DNA of 64,000 nucleotides, taken from contig NZ_WFKI01000008.1 in NCBI RefSeq assembly GCF_009208055.1, positions 1 to 64,000 on the forward strand, written 5' to 3'. Shown in pieces: positions 26,385-35,611 of the stretch. The translations under genes were made by a program, and so were the position numbers. The DNA comes from Poseidonibacter ostreae. GTDB lineage: Bacteria > Campylobacterota > Campylobacteria > Campylobacterales > Arcobacteraceae. Position 1 is the stretch's first letter. Each line of letters starts with the position of its first letter. Under the pieces are notes generated by a model that was not told the DNA's origin, did no database searches, and worked only from the letters and a program-made list of their open reading frames with translations.

Positions 26385-27596
26385 TTACTTATCCAGATTA
26401 TAAGCTTCGTGTAATGCTCTTACTGCTAATTCTGCATATTTTACTTCAATAATCATTGAAATTTTTATTTCAGAAGTTGATATGATTCTAATATTGATAT
26501 TCTCTTTAGCTAATGAAGAAAAAGCTTTTGAAGCAACACCTGTATGTGATTTCATTCCAACACCTACAATTGATACCTTACAAATGGCATCATTATAGTC
26601 AATTTTTTTAGAGTCTTCTTTAAATCTAGCCATCACTTCTTTACAAGCTTCAAAATCACCAGTAGGAATTGTAAAATCTAAATCTGTTGCACCATCAACA
26701 CCAACAGTTTGTACAATCATATCAACATTAATATCAGCATCAGCAAGTGATGTAAAAATTGATGCAGCAATGCCTGGCTGATCAGTTACTCCATACATTC
26801 CAACTCTGATTTGATTTTTGTCTAATGCGATTCCACTTACTACTGGTTTTTCCATAATATTCTCTTCCTTTGTTATTAACGTACCTTCAACTTCTGGTGT
26901 GAAGCTAGATCTTGATACTAAGTTTACATTTAATTTTTTTGCCATTTCTACAGATCTGTTTTGTAAAACTTTTGCTCCTAAAGAAGCTAGTTCTAACATT
27001 TCATCATAAGAAATTTTTTCTAATTTTTTTGCTTTTGGTTCAATTCTAGGATCTGTAGTATAAATACCATCAACATCTGTATATATCTCACAAATATCAG
27101 CTTTAATAGCACCAGCAATTGCAACTGCTGTTAAATCACTACCACCACGACCAAGTGTTGATACTCTTTTTGTATCAATTGTAACACCTTGGAAACCTGC
27201 AACTATAACAGTCTTACCATTTGCAATTGCATCTTTAAGATTTGTTGTATCAATATCTTCAATTCTAGCTTTAGTATGTGCATTATCTGTAATAATTCCA
27301 GCTTCTCTACCACTCATTGATGTAGCTTTGTAACCTTGCTCATTTAAAGCAATTGATAATAGTGCAGATGTAACTCTCTCACCTGAACTTAATAACATAT
27401 CCATTTCAGCAGGGTTTGCTTGTGCTGAAAAACTCTCTGCATATTCAATTAGTTTGTTTGTTTCACCACTCATTGCAGAAACTACTGCAATTACATCATG
27501 ACCCTCATCTTTAATTTTTTTTATAATATTCGCAACATTTTGGATTCGCTCAAGTGTACCAACACTCGTACCTCCAAATTTTAATACTTTTAACAT
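26385..27596 (-). CDS. lysC: Aspartate kinase
   Basis: First step of the aspartate family (lysine, threonine, methionine, diaminopimelate). KVLKFGGTSVG at the N-terminus and GRGGSDLTAVA (about 150-160) are the kinase signatures; two ACT domains follow from about residue 260 (GIALDKNQIRVGMYGV and VSIVGVGMKSHTGVASKAF) for allosteric control. At 403 aa it is the monofunctional class. It precedes hobA-holB-folP and follows rppH by 17 bases. Confidence 0.95.
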   Translation of the reverse strand: MLKVLKFGGTSVGTLERIQNVANIIKKIKDEGHDVIAVVSAMSGETNKLIEYAESFSAQANPAEMDMLLSSGERVTSALLSIALNEQGYKATSMSGREAGIITDNAHTKARIEDIDTTNLKDAIANGKTVIVAGFQGVTIDTKRVSTLGRGGSDLTAVAIAGAIKADICEIYTDVDGIYTTDPRIEPKAKKLEKISYDEMLELASLGAKVLQNRSVEMAKKLNVNLVSRSSFTPEVEGTLITKEENIMEKPVVSGIALDKNQIRVGMYGVTDQPGIAASIFTSLADADINVDMIVQTVGVDGATDLDFTIPTGDFEACKEVMARFKEDSKKIDYNDAICKVSIVGVGMKSHTGVASKAFSSLAKENINIRIISTSEIKISMIIEVKYAELAVRALHEAYNLDK

Positions 27597-27613
27597 TTAC
27601 TCATAATTCCTTT

Positions 27614-28108
27614 TTAAATATAACCTTCAGTTTTAAAATATTTTAGAACTTGTTTATAAACTGTTCTTTTAAAGAAAGTTATATAGTCATAAATATTTTT
27701 TGTTGGTACAAATTTGTATTCGCTGAACTCAGGGATTTCAGTTTCAATATTAACTTTTGCACCTTTTTTTAATTTTACTAAATAATATTTTTGTATTTGC
27801 CCATCGTAAGGCTGCATCTTTTTTGCAATTGCTGGAGGGAAGTCATAAGATACCCATTGTGGATATTCAGCAATTATTTCTACCTCTCTTGTTCCTATTT
27901 CTTCTTCAAGCTCTCTATATAAAGCTTCTTTTGCATTTTCACCTTCATCAATTCCACCTTGTGGGAATTGCCAAGCATTATCAACATCAGTTCTTGATGC
28001 AATAAATATTTCACAAGTATGTGGGTATTTTGCTGATAGTACAATCGCTGCTACATTGGGTCTATAATTTTTAGTATTATCTTTTGTGATTTCATTTTTA
28101 TCAGTCAT
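27614..28108 (-). CDS. rppH: RNA pyrophosphohydrolase
   Basis: Nudix hydrolase that removes pyrophosphate from 5' triphosphate mRNA and starts decay. The Nudix box GGIDEGENAKEALYRELEEE continues with IGT and matches G-x5-E-x7-REUXEEXGU; AWQFPQGG precedes it, as in RppH. The 164-aa length fits. It is first in the leftward rppH-lysC-hobA-holB-folP run and diverges from hemW. Confidence 0.92.
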   Translation of the reverse strand: MTDKNEITKDNTKNYRPNVAAIVLSAKYPHTCEIFIASRTDVDNAWQFPQGGIDEGENAKEALYRELEEEIGTREVEIIAEYPQWVSYDFPPAIAKKMQPYDGQIQKYYLVKLKKGAKVNIETEIPEFSEYKFVPTKNIYDYITFFKRTVYKQVLKYFKTEGYI

Positions 28109-28163
28109 AAATATGTTTTCCCTTATAATTAGCCAAATATTTTACAGAAATTAGGATTAAAAA

Positions 28164-29231
28164 TTGCTTTTATATATACATATACCTTTTTGCGATAGCA
28201 AATGTTTTTACTGTGCATTTAATTCATATACTGATAAGTTTCATTTAAAACTTGAGTATATGAAAGCATTAAAGAAACAATTAAAAAATGAACTAGATAA
28301 TTATGTTTTAAAACATAATAAAGAAATAGAAACAGTATTTATAGGAGGAGGAACTCCATCTTGTGTAAAAGCCCAAGAGTATGAAGAAGTTCTAAATATG
28401 ATAAAACCATATTTAATAAAAGACGCTGAAATTACAACAGAAGCAAATCCAAATTCTGCTTCTTATGAATGGCTTGAAACTATGCATAAGTATGGAGTTA
28501 ATAGAGTTAGTTTTGGAGTACAAAGTTTTAACAATGATAAGCTAAAATTTCTAGGACGTTCACATAAGAGTAAAAGTGCTATAAATGCTATACAAAATGC
28601 AAAAAGTATAGGTTTTAATGGTATTAACTGCGATATCATATATGGAGTTCAAGGTGATACTTTAGAGAGTATGAAAGAAGATTTTAAACAAGCTTTCTCA
28701 CTTCCAATTACACATTTAAGTGCCTACTCATTAATGATAGAAGAAGGTACAAAATTCTTTGATAGATCATCAGTTAAAATTGATGATGAAGAGCTATCTT
28801 ATGAAATATTTGATTTTATTAAAGAACATAATTTTACGCAATATGAGATATCAAATTTTGCAAGAGAAAAGAAATATGAATCAAAACATAATTATGGCTA
28901 TTGGGAACATAAAGAATATTTAGGAATTGGAGCAGGTGCAGTTGGCTATGTAAATAAAAGAAGATATTATCCATCAAAGAGTATTGAAGAATATATAGAA
29001 AATCCTTTGAAAATGGATTATGAAGCAATAGATTTAGAGGATATTAAAACAGAAAAAATACTTCTTGGTTTTAGGTGCTCAAATGGAGTTGCATTATCCT
29101 TATTTACGCAAAAAGAATTAGAAAAAGTGAATCATTTAATAGAAAATGATAAAGTTTTGCAAAAAAATCAAAGAATTTATAATAAAAACTTTTTATTATC
29201 AGATGAATTAGCTTTATATATTTTAGAGTAA
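28164..29231 (+). CDS. hemW: Radical SAM heme chaperone HemW
   Basis: HemN-like radical-SAM protein with the cluster ligands C10, C14 and C17 in FCDSKCFYCAF. The residue two after the last cysteine is Phe, which marks HemW (heme-transfer chaperone) rather than the coproporphyrinogen oxidase HemN, where a fourth Cys occurs. IETVFIGGGTPS and the later NRVSFGVQSF are family motifs. The start is TTG 28164 with AGGA upstream; the first ATG is well inside the protein. It is upstream of prmC. Confidence 0.88.
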   Translation: MLLYIHIPFCDSKCFYCAFNSYTDKFHLKLEYMKALKKQLKNELDNYVLKHNKEIETVFIGGGTPSCVKAQEYEEVLNMIKPYLIKDAEITTEANPNSASYEWLETMHKYGVNRVSFGVQSFNNDKLKFLGRSHKSKSAINAIQNAKSIGFNGINCDIIYGVQGDTLESMKEDFKQAFSLPITHLSAYSLMIEEGTKFFDRSSVKIDDEELSYEIFDFIKEHNFTQYEISNFAREKKYESKHNYGYWEHKEYLGIGAGAVGYVNKRRYYPSKSIEEYIENPLKMDYEAIDLEDIKTEKILLGFRCSNGVALSLFTQKELEKVNHLIENDKVLQKNQRIYNKNFLLSDELALYILE

Positions 29232-29279
29232 TAACAATTTAACTATAATATCAAGTTTAAAAAGAGGTTTATACATAAT

Positions 29280-30113
29280 ATGACAATAAAAGATACGATA
29301 AGAAAATATACAAATGATTTAAAATTTGTAACACATATACCAGCTAAAGAAGTTGAGATGTTAATGATGTATTTACTTGAAAAGAATACTATATGGTTAC
29401 ATCTTAATTATAATAAAGAGTTTGAACAAGAAAAAGAGCTTGGAAAATTAATAAAAAAAAGAGCAACAAATTATCCAATGGAGTATATAATAAATAAAGC
29501 CTCATTTTATGGAGAAGTTTTTATAGTCCAAGAGGGTGTTTTAATTCCAAGACCAGAAACAGAGCTGTTAATTGATAGTGCACTTGAGATTATAAAAACT
29601 ATGGATAATAATAAAAGAATTAATGTACTTGAAATTGGTACAGGTTCAGGAATAATTTCAGTTATGCTAGCTTTATTAATTGAAGATATTAAAATTATTG
29701 CTGTTGATATAAATGAAAAGGCATTAGAACTTGCAAAGAAAAATGCAGTAAAACATGGTGTTGAAGATAAAATTGAATTTAGACTTAGTAATTTATATGA
29801 AAATATAAATGAAACAAATATAGATTTAACAATATCAAATCCACCATATATTGCAAATGATTATAAATTACCTGATAATGTTAAATTTGAACCTTCAAAT
29901 GCATTATTTGGTGGAAGAGTAGGTGATGAATTATTAAAAGATATAATTGATCAAACAAATGAAAGAAATATCGAATATTTACTTTGTGAAATGGGATATG
30001 ATCAAAAAAATCCTTTAACAAACTATTTACAAAATTTTGATATAAAAAGTTTTTCATTCTATCAAGACTATGAAAAGTTTGATAGAGGATTTACAATACA
30101 ATTTAAAAAATAA
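29280..30113 (+). CDS. prmC: Peptide chain release factor N5-glutamine methyltransferase
   Basis: Methylates the GGQ glutamine of release factors RF1 and RF2. LEIGTGSG at residues 117-124 is the SAM-binding loop and NPPY at 187-190 is the glutamine-binding motif; the N-terminal helical domain ends in PMEYIINKASFYG, typical of PrmC. ATG has AAAAGAGG about 12 bases upstream. Followed by the M3 peptidase gene after 14 bases. Confidence 0.94.
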   Translation: MTIKDTIRKYTNDLKFVTHIPAKEVEMLMMYLLEKNTIWLHLNYNKEFEQEKELGKLIKKRATNYPMEYIINKASFYGEVFIVQEGVLIPRPETELLIDSALEIIKTMDNNKRINVLEIGTGSGIISVMLALLIEDIKIIAVDINEKALELAKKNAVKHGVEDKIEFRLSNLYENINETNIDLTISNPPYIANDYKLPDNVKFEPSNALFGGRVGDELLKDIIDQTNERNIEYLLCEMGYDQKNPLTNYLQNFDIKSFSFYQDYEKFDRGFTIQFKK

Positions 30114-30127
30114 AAAGGAATATATAA

Positions 30128-32095
30128 ATGTTTAAAGAATTTAATTTAGAAGAATTAACACAGTCAAAAGTATTATTAGAAAAATTATTAGAACAATCAA
30201 AAAATGAAATATTAGAACTTATGAAAATAGAAGAGAAAACATATGAGAATTTTGTAATGCCTTATGAAGAAATAGGGGAGAGCATAAATGATTTTCTTAC
30301 TCCAATTTTTCATATTGATTCAGTAAAAAATTCTGAAGTTACAGGAAAAGTTTATGAAGAATGCCTTCCTGTTATATCAAAATATGAAACTTGGATATCT
30401 CAAAATGAAAGTATTTATATAGCTTTAAAAGCTATACAGTCTAACTATAAAACTAGTTTAAATGATATACAAAATAAAGTATTAGAAAATGAGATAAGAG
30501 ACTTTATTCTTTCTGGATGCCACTTAGATAATGATAAAAAGAAAAGATTAGAAGATATCAATTTAACTCTAAGTGAGTTATCTCATAAGTTTTCACAAAA
30601 CTTACTTGATGCAACAAATGAATTTGAAATGATTATTGAAAATGAAGAAGATATAAAAGAAATACCTGTTTCAGATTTAGAGTTAGCAAAGTTTGAAGAA
30701 GATGGTAAAACAAAATATAAGTTTACTTTACAAATACCTTCTTATATGGCTTATATAACATATGGAACATCAAGAGATAGAAGAGAAGAGATTTATAAAG
30801 CATATTGTACAAAAGCTCCTCAAAATGGAAAGATTATAGAACAAATACTTAAATTAAAAAATGAAAAAGTGAAAATCTTAGGATTTAACTCTTATTCAGA
30901 ATACTCTTTACAAACTAAAATGGCTTCAAAAGAAGAAGAGGTAGTAACATTCTTAGAAGAGTTAGGACATAAGGGAAAAGCTAAAGCAATTGAAGAGTTA
31001 GAAGAAATCAAACAATTAGCTAGTAAAGATGGAATAAATGATTTTAGATCATCTGATATGGCTTATTATTCTGAAAAGCTTAAGAAAGCTAAATATGACT
31101 TAGATGAAGAGTATTATAGACCTTATTTTGAACAAGAATCAGTATTAAATGGTTTCTTTGACTTCTTATATCAAATGTTTGATATCAAGTTTGTTCAAAC
31201 AGATGCAAAAGCTTGGGATGACAAGGTAAGAGTTTATAATCTTTTATCAAATGAAAAAGAAATTGCAAGAATATATATTGACCTAGAAGCTAGAAAAGAT
31301 AAAAGAGGAGGGGCTTGGATGAATAACTGGCACTCTCATTATGTAGATTCAAAAGGAGAAAAACATCTTCCTACTGCTTTTATTGTATGTAATTTTCCAC
31401 AATCTACTGATACTACACCATCATTATTAAGACACTCAGATGTTGTAACACTTTTTCATGAAATGGGACATGCACTACACCATTTAGTTAGTGATATCGA
31501 AGATCCATATGTAAGTGGAATTTCAGGTGTTGCTTGGGATACAGTTGAGTTTCCATCACAGTTTTTAGAATACTTTTCATACGATAAAGATGTATTAAAA
31601 CTATTTGCAAAACATTATAAAACTCAAGAAGTACTTGATGATGAAGCAATTAACAGAATTATTAAAGCTAAAAACTTTCAATCTTCACTATCTTTAGTAA
31701 GACAAGTAGAGTTTGCTTTGTTTGACTTTAAACTATATCAAGACTTATACAATAGTGAAGAAGAAGTACAAAATTTATTAGATGAAGTAAGAAAAGAATT
31801 TGCCGTAATGATACCACCTTCTTATAACAAATTTCAAAATGGTTTCTCTCATATTTTTGCAGGAGGATATTCAGCAGGGTATTACTCATATAAATGGGCA
31901 GAAGTACTTAGTGCCGATGCTTTCTATATGTTTATTGACTCAGGAAATATCTTTAATAAAGAGCTTGCTTTAAAATATAAAGAGACTATTTTATCAAAAG
32001 GTGGTTCATCAAATATGGATCAATTATTTTACAATTTTGCACAAAGAAAGCCAAGTATTGATTCTTTATTAAAAATTGATGGAATTATTAGCTAA
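30128..32095 (+). CDS. prlC: M3 family oligopeptidase (oligopeptidase A-like)
   Basis: Cytoplasmic zinc metallopeptidase that degrades oligopeptides. The active site HEMGHALHH begins at residue 444, with the downstream third zinc ligand in the EFPSQFLEYF segment. At 655 aa it has normal length for the OpdA/PrlC family. AAAAAGG precedes the ATG, and it follows prmC directly. The gene symbol is by family resemblance only. Confidence 0.9.
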   Translation: MFKEFNLEELTQSKVLLEKLLEQSKNEILELMKIEEKTYENFVMPYEEIGESINDFLTPIFHIDSVKNSEVTGKVYEECLPVISKYETWISQNESIYIALKAIQSNYKTSLNDIQNKVLENEIRDFILSGCHLDNDKKKRLEDINLTLSELSHKFSQNLLDATNEFEMIIENEEDIKEIPVSDLELAKFEEDGKTKYKFTLQIPSYMAYITYGTSRDRREEIYKAYCTKAPQNGKIIEQILKLKNEKVKILGFNSYSEYSLQTKMASKEEEVVTFLEELGHKGKAKAIEELEEIKQLASKDGINDFRSSDMAYYSEKLKKAKYDLDEEYYRPYFEQESVLNGFFDFLYQMFDIKFVQTDAKAWDDKVRVYNLLSNEKEIARIYIDLEARKDKRGGAWMNNWHSHYVDSKGEKHLPTAFIVCNFPQSTDTTPSLLRHSDVVTLFHEMGHALHHLVSDIEDPYVSGISGVAWDTVEFPSQFLEYFSYDKDVLKLFAKHYKTQEVLDDEAINRIIKAKNFQSSLSLVRQVEFALFDFKLYQDLYNSEEEVQNLLDEVRKEFAVMIPPSYNKFQNGFSHIFAGGYSAGYYSYKWAEVLSADAFYMFIDSGNIFNKELALKYKETILSKGGSSNMDQLFYNFAQRKPSIDSLLKIDGIIS

Positions 32096-32145
32096 ATTTA
32101 GCAATAATAACAAATAATAATAATATCAGTGAGGATTTAATAAAA

Positions 32146-32628
32146 ATGACAAATGCAGAAGCAATTTCAAAACTAAACAATGCTTTAAATACTTTGATAA
32201 AAGCCTATGAAGAACTTGAAGAAAAAAACACTAAATTAGAAAACAGAATTACTGAACTAGAAGATGAAGTTCTTGAATTAGAGACTGTTAAAGAAGATTT
32301 AGAAGTAAATGTAAATGACTTCAAAACAAATACTGAAGAAGATAATTCTAATATTTCTTCAATGTTAGGTAAAATTGAAGGTTTATTAAATAAAAAAGTT
32401 TCAGGAGATAATACACAAAATAGTTCTTCTGATAATACTTTAAATGAAATTAAAACTGCAGAAGAGGTTCCTTCTAAAGTAGAAGAAGAAACTACTGAAG
32501 GTAATATCTTCTCTAATAATACTAATAACAATGAAAACGATGAAAAAAAACCTGATGAGAATAAGTCTGAGGATAACAAAATAGATTTAAATAGAATGGC
32601 CTCACTTTTAAATGGATTTAACAACTAG
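32146..32628 (+). CDS. Acidic coiled-coil protein, 160 aa
   Basis: Residues about 8-60 form a predicted coiled coil (heptads in LEEKNTKLENRITELEDEVL), reminiscent of ZapB or short Myosin-tail-like proteins. The rest is low-complexity and very rich in Asn, Ser, Glu and Asp, ending IDLNRMASLLNGFNN, which could be a binding tail. No signal peptide or membrane helix. GAGG lies 12 bases before the ATG. Function unknown; placement before xerH suggests a possible link to cell division or segregation, which is inference only. Confidence 0.7.
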   Translation: MTNAEAISKLNNALNTLIKAYEELEEKNTKLENRITELEDEVLELETVKEDLEVNVNDFKTNTEEDNSNISSMLGKIEGLLNKKVSGDNTQNSSSDNTLNEIKTAEEVPSKVEEETTEGNIFSNNTNNNENDEKKPDENKSEDNKIDLNRMASLLNGFNN

Positions 32629-32639
32629 AAACTATAATA

Positions 32640-32918
32640 ATGATTACATTATTAAATAAAACATCTTTGTATAACACTTTTGGTGTTGATGATTTTAACT
32701 CAATTGAGGGTGCTATTGATAATATGGCACCTTCTATGGTGGAATACCATTTATCGGACTTAAGTCAATATTGTGAAGACATTTATTTAAACAAAAGAGA
32801 TATAGAGAAAACTGTCTCAATAGGGGATTATAGTTTATACATTGATTATAGTGATAACATCTACTTAGAATTAGAAGACAATAATAACACTAGCTGTGAA
32901 ACTGCAACTTTTTGGTAA
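32640..32918 (+). CDS. Hypothetical protein, 92 aa
   Basis: A small acidic protein of unknown family, no signal peptide or membrane segment; it ends with SCETATFW. Its ATG is 12 bases after the stop of the coiled-coil gene, so the two probably share a transcript. Composition and codon use match the neighbours. No function is assigned. Confidence 0.6.
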   Translation: MITLLNKTSLYNTFGVDDFNSIEGAIDNMAPSMVEYHLSDLSQYCEDIYLNKRDIEKTVSIGDYSLYIDYSDNIYLELEDNNNTSCETATFW

Positions 32919-32962
32919 AACTTTTTTAATTATATACAGTTATATTCATCTCAAAGTAAAGA

Positions 32963-32968
32963 TATAAT
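32963..32968 (+). promoter_or_regulatory. Putative -10 box of xerH
   Basis: TATAAT 62 bases upstream of the xerH start; the predicted transcription start falls inside the palindrome at 32970-32997. No -35 box. Confidence 0.45.
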
Positions 32969-32969
32969 A

Positions 32970-32997
32970 TAATTTGGAAATTATAGTTTCCAAAAGT
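32970..32997. other. dif-like palindrome upstream of xerH (candidate difH)
   Basis: TTTGGAAA (32973-32980), a 6-base centre TTATAG and TTTCCAAA (32987-32994) form an inverted repeat with the arm and spacer geometry of a Xer recombination site (11-6-11). Counting 11-base arms, 8 of 11 positions are symmetrical. It lies 33 bases before the xerH start codon. It could equally be an operator or mRNA hairpin; no T run follows, so it is not a simple terminator. Confidence 0.45.
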
Positions 32998-33030
32998 AAA
33001 ATATATTTTAAAGTATAAAGAAGGTTAAAA

Positions 33031-34083
33031 TTGAAATATCCATTAGATTGTGAAGATACATTTAGTAAAACGTATTTATTCTGGTTATCAAGGTTTATTA
33101 GAAATAAGATTACATCTCTTTCAAATAGACAAGTAAAAAATAAAGATAGACTTGCTCTTATACTACAAGAACTTACAATTGGTTTTGATTCAATTGAGAG
33201 CTTAAAACTAACTATTAAAGAAGTACGTAATATTGGGGTTAATAGTATTCATGTATACTTTATACCCCTTGAAAAGCTATACAACTTTATGATTAACTAT
33301 GGTCCTAGTTCTATGAAAGAAATGGATGAAGAGCTTTTACGAGATTTTTTAATTACACAAACTAGTAAATTATCTGATGCAACAAAGAAAAACTATAGAA
33401 TTTCACTAGTGACTTTCTTTGGATATATTGATAAGCAAAATGAAGAAACAAATGGTTTTGTTTATAGATATGGTATTGAACTTAAAAATTGGGGAGGTTT
33501 AAGTGGTAAAAGTGGTACTAAACTACCCTCTTTTATGAAAAAAGATGAAGTTAGAGTTTTTATTGAAGCAATTGACCTTTATCCCTTTAGTGCAAAAATA
33601 GCAGCAAGAAATAGACTTGTTATCAAAATTATCCTTTACACAGGTATTAGAGTTAGTGAAGCTATAAATATTGAGTTAAAAGACTTTAATAAAGATGGTG
33701 ATGTTTTTATAATTCAAGTTAGAGGTAAGGGTAATAAACCTAGAGTAGTAATGATTAAAGCTAATATTATTGCAAAAGATTTAAATGAATGGAATGAAGT
33801 TAAACCAAATAATAACACCCTACTTTTATGCAATCAAAAAGCTAAGGCTCTAAGTCAAGCATATATTAGTAGTATTGTTGAAAAAATATTACTAAGTATT
33901 GGGATAAGAAAAGAAAAAAATGGTGCGCATATGTTAAGACATACATTTGCTACAATGCTTTATCAAAAAAGTAAAGACTTAATATTAGTACAAGAATCTC
34001 TAGGACATGCTGATATTAATACTTCTAGAATATATACTCATTTTGATAAAGATCAGTTAGAACGTACTACTGATATATTTTAG
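33031..34083 (+). CDS. xerH: Tyrosine recombinase XerH
   Basis: Single-recombinase chromosome dimer resolution protein of Campylobacterota, acting at difH. The sequence matches Helicobacter XerH closely in SLSNRQVKNKDRL and NGAHMLRHTFATMLYQK. Catalytic residues are all present: R207 (TGIRVSEA), K233 (VRGKGNK), H300, R303, H326 (LGHADI) and the nucleophile Y335 (RIYTHFD). At 350 aa it has the family's usual length. TTG start at 33031 with AAGG six bases upstream. Stand-alone gene ended by its own hairpin. Confidence 0.95.
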   Translation: MKYPLDCEDTFSKTYLFWLSRFIRNKITSLSNRQVKNKDRLALILQELTIGFDSIESLKLTIKEVRNIGVNSIHVYFIPLEKLYNFMINYGPSSMKEMDEELLRDFLITQTSKLSDATKKNYRISLVTFFGYIDKQNEETNGFVYRYGIELKNWGGLSGKSGTKLPSFMKKDEVRVFIEAIDLYPFSAKIAARNRLVIKIILYTGIRVSEAINIELKDFNKDGDVFIIQVRGKGNKPRVVMIKANIIAKDLNEWNEVKPNNNTLLLCNQKAKALSQAYISSIVEKILLSIGIRKEKNGAHMLRHTFATMLYQKSKDLILVQESLGHADINTSRIYTHFDKDQLERTTDIF

Positions 34084-34091
34084 TACGTTCT
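34059..34091 (+). terminator. Terminator hairpin of xerH
   Basis: AGAACGTACTA (34059-34069), an 11-base loop and TAGTACGTTCT (34081-34091) form a perfect 11-pair stem that includes the xerH stop codon, followed by TTATACTTATTT. The convergent peroxiredoxin-like gene ends seven bases later, so it might act both ways. Confidence 0.65.
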
Positions 34092-34097
34092 TTATAC

Positions 34098-34751
34098 TTA
34101 TTTGTGCTTTTTAATTGCATCAATAATATCTTGAGGTTCACATCTTTTAGTGTAATCTTCATCAATAAATGCAAATATAATTTCTTTATTTTTATTTATT
34201 ACATAAGTTGCTGGCATTGGTAATTCATAAGAATCATCATCATTACTTGCTGGAATATCAATATTAAAACTTTTATAAATAGGTCTTAACTCTTCAGCTA
34301 ATGAGAATACTAAACCATAATCTTTAGCAACTTTATTATTTGCATCACTTAATACTTCAAACTGTAAGTCATGTTTCTCTTTTGTACTCAAACTTGCATC
34401 TGGAGATTGAGGAGATATTGCAATTAATTTTGCACCTAATTGTTTTAATTCATCATTTCTTTCTTGTAAAGCTTTTAATTCAAAGTTACAATATGCACAC
34501 CATGTTCCTCTATAAAAACTTACTACTGCAAAATCATTATTTTCTAAAGTATCAAATAAAGAAACTTCTTTTCCAATTGCATTTGGTAATTTAATTTCAC
34601 TTGCTTTACTTCCAATTTTTAATGCATTTTTACTAATATTACCATCTTCTAATTTTTTTGTTGCTTTTAACATTATATCTTGTATCTCTAAAGGAGCCTT
34701 TTTTTTAAATGCTACTTGGTACTCTTTTATTGAATCTATTAATCTTGACAT
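34098..34751 (-). CDS. Peroxiredoxin-like (AhpC/TSA) family protein
   Basis: A 217-aa thioredoxin-fold protein. After an N-terminal helical extension, ASEIKLPNAIGKEVSL leads into VVSFYRGTWCAYC, with C85 as the probable peroxidatic cysteine and C88 close by, then AISPQSPDASLSTKEKHDLQF, as in the peroxiredoxin-like proteins that neighbour dehalogenase and TetR genes. Probably reduces peroxides. AAGGA precedes the ATG. A copy of the TetR-type palindrome lies 61-82 bases upstream, so it is likely controlled by the TetR at 35612. Confidence 0.88.
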   Translation of the reverse strand: MSRLIDSIKEYQVAFKKKAPLEIQDIMLKATKKLEDGNISKNALKIGSKASEIKLPNAIGKEVSLFDTLENNDFAVVSFYRGTWCAYCNFELKALQERNDELKQLGAKLIAISPQSPDASLSTKEKHDLQFEVLSDANNKVAKDYGLVFSLAEELRPIYKSFNIDIPASNDDDSYELPMPATYVINKNKEIIFAFIDEDYTKRCEPQDIIDAIKKHK

Positions 34752-34811
34752 TTTTATTCCTTAACTTTATTAATTTAATTAGCCAATTTTTGGCACCATT
34801 TCTATATATTC

Positions 34812-34833
34812 TTATAGAATATTAATTCTATAA
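34812..34833. promoter_or_regulatory. TetR operator copy 1 (before the peroxiredoxin-like gene)
   Basis: Perfect inverted repeat: TTATAGAAT, ATTA, ATTCTATAA (9-4-9), 61 bases upstream of the peroxiredoxin-like start codon. Nearly identical copies stand before the dehalogenase-like and tetR genes. Confidence 0.75.
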
Positions 34834-34854
34834 CTACAAAAAAATTAGATTCTT

Positions 34855-35532
34855 TTAATCTCTAATTTTTTTTGTGAAATCTAGTAAAGAGTTTACAACT
34901 AAAGTAGGTTTAATTTCCCATGGATCAAAAATCATATCACTTGATCTTTGAACCCATGCTGATTTCATTCCTGCTGATATCGAGCCTGTTACATCAAAAG
35001 AGTTAGAGGAAATTAACCAAGCTTCTTCTCCTTTTACATCTGCTTGTCTTAAAAAATGTGCATATGCTCCTGGTGTTGGTTTAAAAGTTTTAATATCATC
35101 AACACTTACAATACCTAAGAATAAATCCTTTATATTTGCATTATCAAGTAACTTTTCAAGTGTAGCTTTTTCTCCATTTGAGAAAGCAAATATTCTAAAA
35201 CCATCTTTTTTTAATTCAGTCAAAGCTTCTTTTACTTCATCAAAAGCAGGTAAAACTTTACAAATTGACATTAATTCATCTTTCTGTTCTTTTGATAATG
35301 AAACATTATAATATTTACATGTATATTCAAGTGCATATAAAGTACAAGTAGCAAAAGTTACATAGTTTACCATTGCGGCTCGTCTAAAAGAGTATTCTAA
35401 TTGTTTCTCTCTCCATGTTTGAGAAAAGCTTTTTGCTTTATCTGCTATTAACTGTTCTAAAAGTACTAAAACTCCATTTGTATCAATTAATGTACCATAT
35501 ACATCAAATGCAAGTGTTATATTCTTTGACAT
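34855..35532 (-). CDS. Haloacid dehalogenase type II-like HAD hydrolase
   Basis: HAD-superfamily hydrolase of about 225 aa; LAFDVYGTLIDTNG carries the nucleophile Asp10, FAFSNGEK (motif II Ser) and the downstream KPTPGAYAHFL and SSNSFDVTGSISAGM match (S)-2-haloacid dehalogenases. Substrate is not certain; a 2-haloacid or another small acid is possible. The ATG at 35532 is chosen because AAGGAG lies six bases upstream; a longer frame to 35577 lacks a site and would run over the operator. Operator copy 2 is 20-41 bases upstream. Confidence 0.87.
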   Translation of the reverse strand: MSKNITLAFDVYGTLIDTNGVLVLLEQLIADKAKSFSQTWREKQLEYSFRRAAMVNYVTFATCTLYALEYTCKYYNVSLSKEQKDELMSICKVLPAFDEVKEALTELKKDGFRIFAFSNGEKATLEKLLDNANIKDLFLGIVSVDDIKTFKPTPGAYAHFLRQADVKGEEAWLISSNSFDVTGSISAGMKSAWVQRSSDMIFDPWEIKPTLVVNSLLDFTKKIRD

Positions 35533-35551
35533 AAAATCTCCTTTTATATAG

Positions 35552-35573
35552 TTATAGAACATTAATTCTAAAA
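35552..35573. promoter_or_regulatory. TetR operator copy 2 (before the dehalogenase-like gene)
   Basis: TTATAGAAC, ATTA, ATTCTAAAA: the same 9-4-9 palindrome with three changes from the consensus, 20 bases upstream of the dehalogenase-like start codon and next to its ribosome binding site. Confidence 0.7.
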
Positions 35574-35611
35574 CCATAGATTAAATTTAAAATTTATTAC
35601 TAATTTTTAAA

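Noticed and set aside
28164..29231. Coproporphyrinogen III oxidase HemN
   Set aside because: The cluster motif is C-x3-C-x2-C followed by A-F; HemN has a fourth Cys there. HemW is the better name.
34059..34091. The hairpin at the xerH stop as a dif site
   Set aside because: The centre is 11 bases, not about 6, and the position over the stop codon with a T-rich tail fits a terminator.
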